Assembly (NCBI GenBank): GCA_002633025.1
Contig: NMRB01000037.1
Coordinates: forward strand, 41,356-105,355
Source of the DNA: Notospermus geniculatus
Lineage: Eukaryota; Nemertea; Pilidiophora; Heteronemertea; Lineidae
DNA: 64,000 nucleotides
Direction: 5' to 3'
Program-made: the position numbers and the translations under genes
Shown here: in pieces, positions 57,401 through 64,000 of the stretch
How the letters are laid out: every line of letters begins with the position of its first letter
Numbering within the stretch: the first letter of the stretch is position 1
Notes under the pieces: generated by a model
What the model saw: the letters and a program-made list of their open reading frames with translations, nothing else
Told to the model about the DNA's origin: nothing
Databases searched by the model: none

Positions 57401-60400
57401 ATCAGATCTTCCCACATGTTGTTCAGGGGTTCATGGATACAAATCCTGTTGTTAGGGAGCAGACCATCAAGGTAAGGGCATGGTTTTCAGTATACCGTAT
57501 TCTCAGGTTGTATCTGTCAAATAGAGCGTAGATGGCTTCCCTTGGGTGGGATGGTCTTCTAGCAGAATATCATCTCTGGTTTCTGGGTCTTTATCGCATA
57601 ATCTATAACCTTAATTTGATTGTCCAAGATACAGAAAAGCACAAAATTGACACACAAAATGATAATAAGCAAGAAGTCAATCTCCAGAATTCACGAATTT
57701 TCGACCCCAACCGGGGTCTTTTTCAAGTGGAACTTTACAATCTGAAACTCTAGAAAAAAGAAAAAAAAAAGAGTTCTAGAGTTTCTTCTAGAGTTTCAGA
57801 TTGTAAAGTTCCACTTGAAAAAGACCCCGGTTGGGGTCGAAAATTCGTGAATTCCGGAGATTGACTTCTTGCTTATTACCGGTATCTTAATTTGATTGTG
57901 ATAATGATAAACAGGAAGTCAATTTCCAGAATCTTAGAAAATTTTCTACCCCAACTGTGGTCTTCTTCAGGCTGGCACTTTCAAGTCGAGCTACCAGAAG
58001 TGTAATTGATTGTATTAGAGTAGTGATTCAGAATGATAGAACATGTAATATTGATTCAATTGATATTGTCATTTTCAGTCCATGCTACATCTAGCATCAA
58101 AGCTAAACTACAAAAACCTGAATGAGGAGCTAATGAAGCATTTTGCACGACTGCAAACAAAGGATCCTGAAGGTGGAGTTAGGACAAATACAACGATATG
58201 TCTAGGGAAGGTTGGGTGCTATCTAAATCCTCAGGTGAGAAATCTTCATTCGTTATGAAGTTACTGCCCAGAAAATCATTTGGAATTCGTATTCATATGT
58301 TGGAGAAACTATCGCAAGAATTTGAAGGAAGTTTCCTGGAAGATGATTTGAGGCAGTAAGTACATTAGTTAAAATGATTTATGATTTGCTTCAGAATCAA
58401 AGATGGACTGGCTGATGTTAACCCAGAATAATGCAATGTTGTTGCCAATTCCTATTCTTATTAATACTTTCAAGTCAATCACTAAGTATCCATGTTACAA
58501 TATACATGTACCGTGGCTGGTAGGAAAATTATTCTTTCGGTTTAATCATGGTTCATCTCAATCCCCTTCTTTGGATTTCAGAAAGGATTAAGTTTCCTAG
58601 TCAATGATTGCAACCTTATTCACAACAATATCTGTATCTCATCCATCTTTGTGGATAAAGCGGGAGAATGGAAGTTGGGTGGTGTCGATTACATGTATCC
58701 AGCGCAGGGAAATGATCCACCTCCTGTCAAGATACTTCCCCTCTTAGAAAAGTATGACCCACCGGAGAAAGCTGGCAGTAGATTGGGACGGAAAGCCGGG
58801 GAGAAGTGGTCAGCTGACATGTGGGGTCTTGGATGCCTCATCTGGGAGGTGTTCAATGGAAGTTTACCAAAGGTGGCCTCCTTAAAGCAACTAGGAAAGG
58901 TAAGACAAATTTGCTAATGCATTTACCAGTAATCATAAAGACTGGTAAATGCTTTTACTTCATGTACGTTTTACATTAGCCGTCTCTACTTCAGTTAAGC
59001 TTTCTTCATCCTCTGTTGCAGATTCCAAAATCACTGGTGCCAAATTACTGTGAACTGGTTGGAGCTAATCCTAAATCTCGGCCCAATCCATCCAAATTCC
59101 TTGAGAGCTGTGCACAACCTGGTGGCTTCATGAAGAATGACTTTGTCAACACAATGCTCTTCCTTGAAGAAATTCAGGTAAATTTGATTTACCCTAATCA
59201 TTGTTCTGCCCCAATTAGGGAAATGCCCAATGGGAAATTTTGTATTTGTGTAATCTCTAGTGATGATTGTCAACTTGGCAGTGTTATATTTTTGTTTTTG
59301 CTCATTTCAGATAAAGGATCAGAATGAAAAAGTTGCCTTCTTTTCTAGTCTTGACAAATCTCTGAATACTTTCCCGCCAGAGTTTTGCAAATATAAAATC
59401 CTTCCACAGTTGCTGAATGCACTTGAATATGGGAATGCGGGTTCAACAGTCTTGACTCCATTGCTGAAGGTAAGTGAGATTGTTTTAATAATAACTCGCA
59501 GGATATTCACTATTACTTGTTTTGTATTTTTTTGAAAATTTACTACATTTTCTTTCCAATTCTAGCTTGGAAAATATCTTGAGACAGAAGAATTCCAACA
59601 GAAAATCACACCTTGTGTAGTCAAGATGTTTTCTTCTCCCGACAGAGCAACACGAGTCAGGCTTTTGCAACAGGTCAGTTTTCACACATAAGAAATCATG
59701 AACGACAGACATAAAAAATTGTCATATTTACTGCTAACATTTGTAAAACTTTAGCAATTTGCTTCCTAATTTTGAAGATTAAATTTTGTAATAATCTCCC
59801 TTCTTCAGCTTGAACATTTCGTCGACCACTTGCCAACGAAAGCAGTGAATGATCAGATCTTCCCGCATGTTGTCCAGGGATTCATGGACACGAATCCTGT
59901 TGTTAGGGAGCAGACCATCAAGGTAAGATAGTGATTTTCTTCAGTATATTCTCAAGTTGTATTGATCAAATGGAGTGCAGATGTCTCCCCTGGATGTGAT
60001 GGTCTTCTAGCAAAAATCACCTCGGATTTACTGGGTCTTTAACCTACGACATTAAGTTGATTGTACCGGTATTTGAGTGTAAATTCAGAATGGTAGCACA
60101 TGTATTTAAATTGTCATTTTCAGTCCATGCTACATCTTGCATCAAAGCTAAACTACAAGAACCTGAATGAGGAGCTAATGAAGCATTTTGCACGACTGCA
60201 GACAAAGGATCCTGAAGGTGGAGTTAGGACAAACACAACGATATGTCTTGGAAAAGTCGGGTGCTATCTAAATCCTCAGGTGAGATATCTTCGTTCGTTA
60301 TGAAGTTACTGCCCAGAAAATCATTTGGAAGTCGTATTCATATGTTGGAGAAACTATCGCAAGAATTTGAAGGAAGTTTCCTGGAAGGTGATTTGAGTTT

Positions 60401-63400
60401 GAGCTCATTACCTCCCTCTTTCTGTTGTTCTGTCGGCTGATAAATTATGGTGAATGGTGGCAGTAATGTGTTGATAGTGATTCAATCATTCCCTTTACTG
60501 TATACTAAGAAATTTTTCTTTTATAATAATATGGCCTATAGTAGTTTTCCCTGACATCACATCTATAAAACCAGATGATAAAACTTACCGTAAGCAATAT
60601 CACCATTCACTTTATTTTTTTCAGATGCGACCGAAGATTTTAGCATCAGCTTATATTCGTGCCTTAAAAGATTCATATCCTCCCGCCAGACAGGCGGGAA
60701 TTCTTGCCATGGCTGCGACAAACAATTTTTTTACTCTGAAAGATGGTGCTATACGTTTGCTGCCTTCATTAATGGCAATGACGGTGGATCCTGACAAAGG
60801 TGTGCGTGATCAAGTGAGTACAGTAGTGTGCATTTCCAATGCTTTTCCAATGCTTCCTGGTCTCTGGTATCTCACACTATTGTCACAATGCCTCATTTTA
60901 TGGGGCACCAAGTTATACATTTTTGAAGGGATGAACTGAAACGAAACATGCTAACAACTAGGTAGGCATTTTCATTTTGATGATTGTCTGAATTTTGTTG
61001 TCTTCGCTTTGCAGGCATTTAAAGCTGTTCGTTGCTTCCTGGCAAAGTTAGAAAAAGCATCAGAAAATCCAGATTGCATTCCAGAATTAGGTAAGGAAAT
61101 CATCTAATACTACAACATCCACCAATTCCGTAATTTTGGCCAAAGGCCCTTCGTCCAAAATTAGGTCTGGAATTGGTGGATCAACCCTCCAAAATCAGGT
61201 TCGGAAGTGGTGCACCAGATGCATTCCCTTGTAAAATTCTCATTTTTGTCATCACATGTCTGTTTTCAGAAAAAGATGTAATGACAGGTGGCACAGTGGC
61301 GGACCAGTCAAGTTGGGCAGGATGGGCCATGTCTGGTATGACCACACTGACGTCAAAAATATACAAGGGCAGGACTGGAACTGCTGGCAAACCCGCATCA
61401 GCAAATGGAGGTACCTATGTACGGGGAATACAAATAGGGAAAAAGCAAAGAAGGCGTTAAACTCCACTGGTGTTGTCTTGTGTGAACCAGTGATACTTTT
61501 GAAAAATTTTGAGAGTTCTTCATGAATTTTGTCGTGGCAGTTAGTTATATGTGAAATTTACTTAATTTTAGCTGCTGGGAAACCAGCTCCAAAGCCTGTC
61601 TCCCCGTCAAGCCAGGCCAAGTATGTTAGTGAAAAGCCAGAGCCAGCACCGGCAACGAGGGTAGAGCAAGAAGAGTCGTCGCTAATGGATGAAGATCAAG
61701 GCGATGGATGGGATGAGGAAAATTGGGGTGATATGGATGTAAGTGGCATGTTGATGATAATTCTGTACTTGTTGGTCATAACAGACACCCCACCACCGGT
61801 TAAGGCTGAATGTCTGGTTAGAAGGTGCTGGGATTGAGTTGACATAAGTTGAACACAGTGATATTTTGGATTCAGTTGGTGTGTTTTCTTTGCGGTTCTT
61901 TTCAAACTAAAGTGCTGTGTGAAGCTTGTGTTGGTTTCAGTAGAATTAAATTCAATTTCAACTTTAATTTCCTCAAAGCTACCAACCGGTATGGGAGTTT
62001 CTGACTGACTGATAGACACAGAAGAACTGATGTTGACCAATCTAATATTGAATACGGTAAATGAAATGATGTAATCCTTGCTACGAGATGATATTACTAT
62101 TAGTATTTGGCATGTCATTCTAAACTTTCAGGAGATTGGTGAAGCAGCAGAAGAAACAAATTTGCAAGCAGGGGGTGGAGGTTGGGATGATGATGAGGAT
62201 TGGGGGAGTTTGGATGATACGACGCTATCGTCAGGGGTGAGTAAAATATTTTGCCTGAATATCATTTGTTTCTTAGTTCATGTAGCCTATAACAATTTGT
62301 CATCACTATTTGTTGGAAAATTTCAAATGCCACCTTGTCCGTTGAAAGTAAATTCCAGGANGATAGATGAACCAGATCAAAACATGCTAAAAACAGGCAT
62401 TTTCAATTTGGGGATTGACTGAATTTTCTTGTATTTTTTTGCAGGCATTTAAAGCTGTTCGTTGCTTCCTGGCGAAGTTAGAAAAAGCATCAGAAAATCC
62501 AGATTGCATTCCAGAATTAGGTAAGGAAATTTTGTGAAATAACTACAAATACAACCCTTCTTCCAAAATTAGGTTTGGAATTGGTGGATCAACCCTCCAA
62601 AATCAGGTTCGGAAGTGGTGCACCAGATGCATTCCCTTGTAAAATTCTCATTTTGGTCATCACATGTCTGTTTTCAGAAAAAGATGTAATGACAGGTGGC
62701 ACAGGGGCGGACCAGTCAAGTTGGGCAGGATGGGCCATGTCTGGTATGACCACACTGACGTCAAAAATATACAAGGGCAGGACTGGAACTGCCGGCAAAC
62801 CCGCATCAGCAAATGGAGGTATGTACTGAGGGTACAAAAGAGGAAAAAGCAAAAAAAGCATTAAACTCCACCAGTGTTGTCTTGTGTGAACCACTGATAC
62901 TTTTGAAAAATTTTGAGAGTTGTTCATGAATTTTGTCGTGTCAGTCAGTTATATGTGAAATTTACTTTTAGCTGCTGGGAAACCAGCTCCAAAGCCTGTC
63001 TCCCCGTCAAGCCAGGCCAAGTCTGTTAGTGAAAAGCCAGAGCCAGCACCGGCAACGAGGGTAGAGCAAGAAGAGTCGTCGCTAATGGATGAAGATCAAG
63101 GCGATGGATGGGATGAGGAAAATTGGGGTGATATGGATGTAAGTGGCATGTTGATGATAATTCTGTACTTGTTGGTCATAACAGACACCCCACCACCGGT
63201 TAAGGCTGAATTTCTGGTTAGAAGGTGCTGGGATTGAGTTGACAAAAGTTGAACACAGTGATATTTTGGATTCAGTTGGTGTGTTTTCTTTGCGGTTCTT
63301 TTCAAACTTAAGTGCTGTGTGAAGCTTGTGTGGGTTTCAGTAGAATTAAATTCAATTTCAACTTTAATTTCATCAAAGCTACCTACCGGTATGGGACTTC

Positions 63401-63634
63401 GTGACTGACTGATAGACACAGAATGTTGACCAATCTATGTCGAACAAACCAAATGATGTACCGTAATCCTTGCTACAAGATGATATTACTATTACCGGTA
63501 GTATTTGTCATGTCGTTCTAAACTTTCAGGAGATTGGTGAAGCAGCAGAAGAAACAAATACGCAAGCAGGGGGTGGAGGTTGGGATGATGATGATGACTG
63601 GGGGAGTTTGGATGATACGATGCCATCGTCAGGG
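54420..63634 (+). CDS. SCYL1: SCYL1 (N-terminal kinase-like protein), 5' complete, 3' end outside window
   Basis: Exons: 1 54420-54533, 2 55069-55128, 3 55301-55381, 4 55616-55735, 5 56125-56442, 6 56565-56720, 7 56842-57000, 8 57116-57223, 9 57358-57471, 10 58079-58234; repeats of 5-10 at 58582-58899, 59022-59177, 59311-59469, 59566-59673, 59809-59922, 60124-60279; 11 60625-60813; 12-15 61015-61090, 61270-61410, 61572-61738, 62132-62236; repeats of 12-15 at 62445-62520, 62678-62818, 62972-63138, 63530-63634. One copy of each gives about 688 residues; human has about 808. The protein starts MWSFFSRDP, and the pseudokinase domain has [31 protein letters not shown] (no HRD Asp), [12 protein letters not shown] in place of DFG, and [24 protein letters not shown] repeats follow (exons 7-12), then an acidic [12 protein letters not shown] tail region. 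Family role: Golgi/COPI retrograde traffic; the C-terminal COPI-binding signal would be to the right. All duplicated blocks begin and end in phase 0. Confidence 0.94.
55825..55987. mobile_element. MITE (CAGGGTTCAAAGTTCAT ends), copy 1 only
   Basis: Ends CAGGGTTCAAAGTTCAT and ATGAACTTTGATCCCTG are inverted with one mismatch. Copy 2 reads straight through (CAATGTTGTTGCCAATTCC at about 58434), giving an empty site. Confidence 0.8.
57612..57895. mobile_element. Long palindromic foldback element in SCYL1 intron 9, copy 1 only
   Basis: Two arms of about 130 bp, each with AGCAAGAAGTCAATCTCC, GACCCCAACCGGGGTC and CACTTGAAAAAG words in opposite orientation, meet at an A-rich centre (57753-57770). A single arm occurs at 43371-43500. 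Absent from copy 2 intron 9 (59923-60123). Confidence 0.85.
58352..60397 (+). repeat. SCYL1 tandem duplication 1, copy 2 (exons 5-10 again)
   Basis: Directly follows copy 1. By eye about 28 base differences over 1011 bp of exon, all but one synonymous (Ser to Thr in exon 7). Divergence is low in exons 5-6 and higher in exons 9-10. All splice sites are intact. Confidence 0.9.
60940..62360 (+). repeat. SCYL1 tandem duplication 2, copy 1 (exons 12-15)
   Basis: Starts near AAACATGCTAA and ends at AAATTCCAGGA just before the single N. Contains [10 protein letters not shown]-type segment (exon 13) and the acidic exons 14-15. Confidence 0.9.
62361..62361. other. Single ambiguous base (N) at a duplication junction
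   Basis: The only isolated N in the window. It stands where copy 1 of the exon 12-15 block ends and copy 2 begins, as expected for a sequence join. Confidence 0.95.
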
Positions 63635-63790
63635 GTGAGTGAAAATTTTTGCTGAATATCATTTGTTTCTTATTTCCTGTATAACAATTTAACATCACTA
63701 TTTCTTGGACAATTTCATAGAAGTTTTGAGCGCAAATGCCACCTCATCCAGTGTGGACTAAAATGAAAATAAATTCCAGGATTTTTTTTC
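62362..63790 (+). repeat. SCYL1 tandem duplication 2, copy 2 (exons 12-15 again)
   Basis: Matches 60940-62360 with few substitutions and small indels (for example TTGCAAGCAG against ACGCAAGCAG in exon 15, Leu to Thr). Exon 14 differs by Tyr (TAT) against Ser (TCT). Splice sites intact. Confidence 0.9.
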
Positions 63791-64000
63791 GAATTCTGAT
63801 AATTTTCCTCAAAAGTAAGGGATATTCCAGGAGTAAGCCCCGTTGTGTTGATTGGTGCTACTTGCATGGACCTGTGCTATGACAACATACCAACTCCATC
63901 CACTGCTCAGGTTTCCCATCTTTGCATGTACGTGGGGGAGTCAGAGGCTGAGATCACCAGCCTGGCACTCTCTGCCCTGGGTCCGGGGACTTTTCCCCAA
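63791..64000 (+). other. Window end: intron or unrecognised open segment
   Basis: A frame from about 63837 stays open to the edge (contains VVLIGATCMDLCYDNIPTP and YVGESEAEITSLAL). No acceptor fits the SCYL1 acidic tail and the composition differs from it, so it may be a repeat or another element in the intron. Not assigned. Confidence 0.25.

Larger units (their letters stand above)
55732..58351 (+). repeat. SCYL1 tandem duplication 1, copy 1 (exons 5-10)
   Basis: Starts at the last four bases of exon 4 (GGCAGTAAGTACATTAG) and ends GGAAGATGATTTGAG in intron 10. Holds two insertions missing from copy 2: the 163-bp MITE at 55825-55987 and the palindrome at 57612-57895. Confidence 0.9.

Overview
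This is eukaryotic, animal DNA: AT-rich, with compact exons, GT/AG introns of about 100 to 1500 bp, large amounts of MITE-like, foldback and tRNA-SINE sequence, a 601-base N gap and a single N. The gene families (COQ8, CHST15-like sulfotransferase, BPNT1, SCYL1 and an orphan class A GPCR), together with strong enrichment of the palindromes TACATGTA, ACCGGT and TAGGCCTA, suggest a marine invertebrate deuterostome. An echinoderm is my first guess, with hemichordate or amphioxus as alternatives. That placement is inference.

Layout. 1-15 kb: no convincing gene; MITEs, SINEs, minisatellites and a 1.5 kb tandem duplication. 15.3-16.4 kb (-): an intact intronless GPCR. 16.5-24.7 kb: repeats only. 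24.7-26.2 kb (+): the last three coding exons of a COQ8 (ADCK3/4) atypical kinase. 29.4-33.5 kb (+): a complete eight-exon carbohydrate sulfotransferase, CHST15-like, 454 aa. 36.25-54.1 kb (-): a complete BPNT1 (3'(2'),5'-bisphosphate nucleotidase) whose exons 3 to 7 occur twice. 54.4-63.6 kb (+): SCYL1, an N-terminal kinase-like pseudokinase with HEAT repeats, running off the right edge; exons 5-10 and 12-15 each occur twice.

How the genes relate. The sulfotransferase consumes PAPS and releases PAP; BPNT1 hydrolyses PAP. The two genes are convergent neighbours with 2.7 kb between their stop codons. BPNT1 and SCYL1 are head to head with 324 bp between start codons, containing a YY1/TISU-like ATG element.

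The main structural signal is repeated local tandem duplication (8.5-11.5, 36.8-50.9 with an inner 38.2-40.8, 55.7-60.4 and 60.9-63.8 kb). Copies differ by almost only synonymous changes in exons and by whole MITE insertions in introns. One junction sits on a single N and another repeat runs into the N gap. The simplest reading is two divergent haplotypes stitched in series by the assembler; real recent exon duplication is the alternative. In SCYL1 the duplications keep frame. In BPNT1 they would break it if both copies were spliced in.
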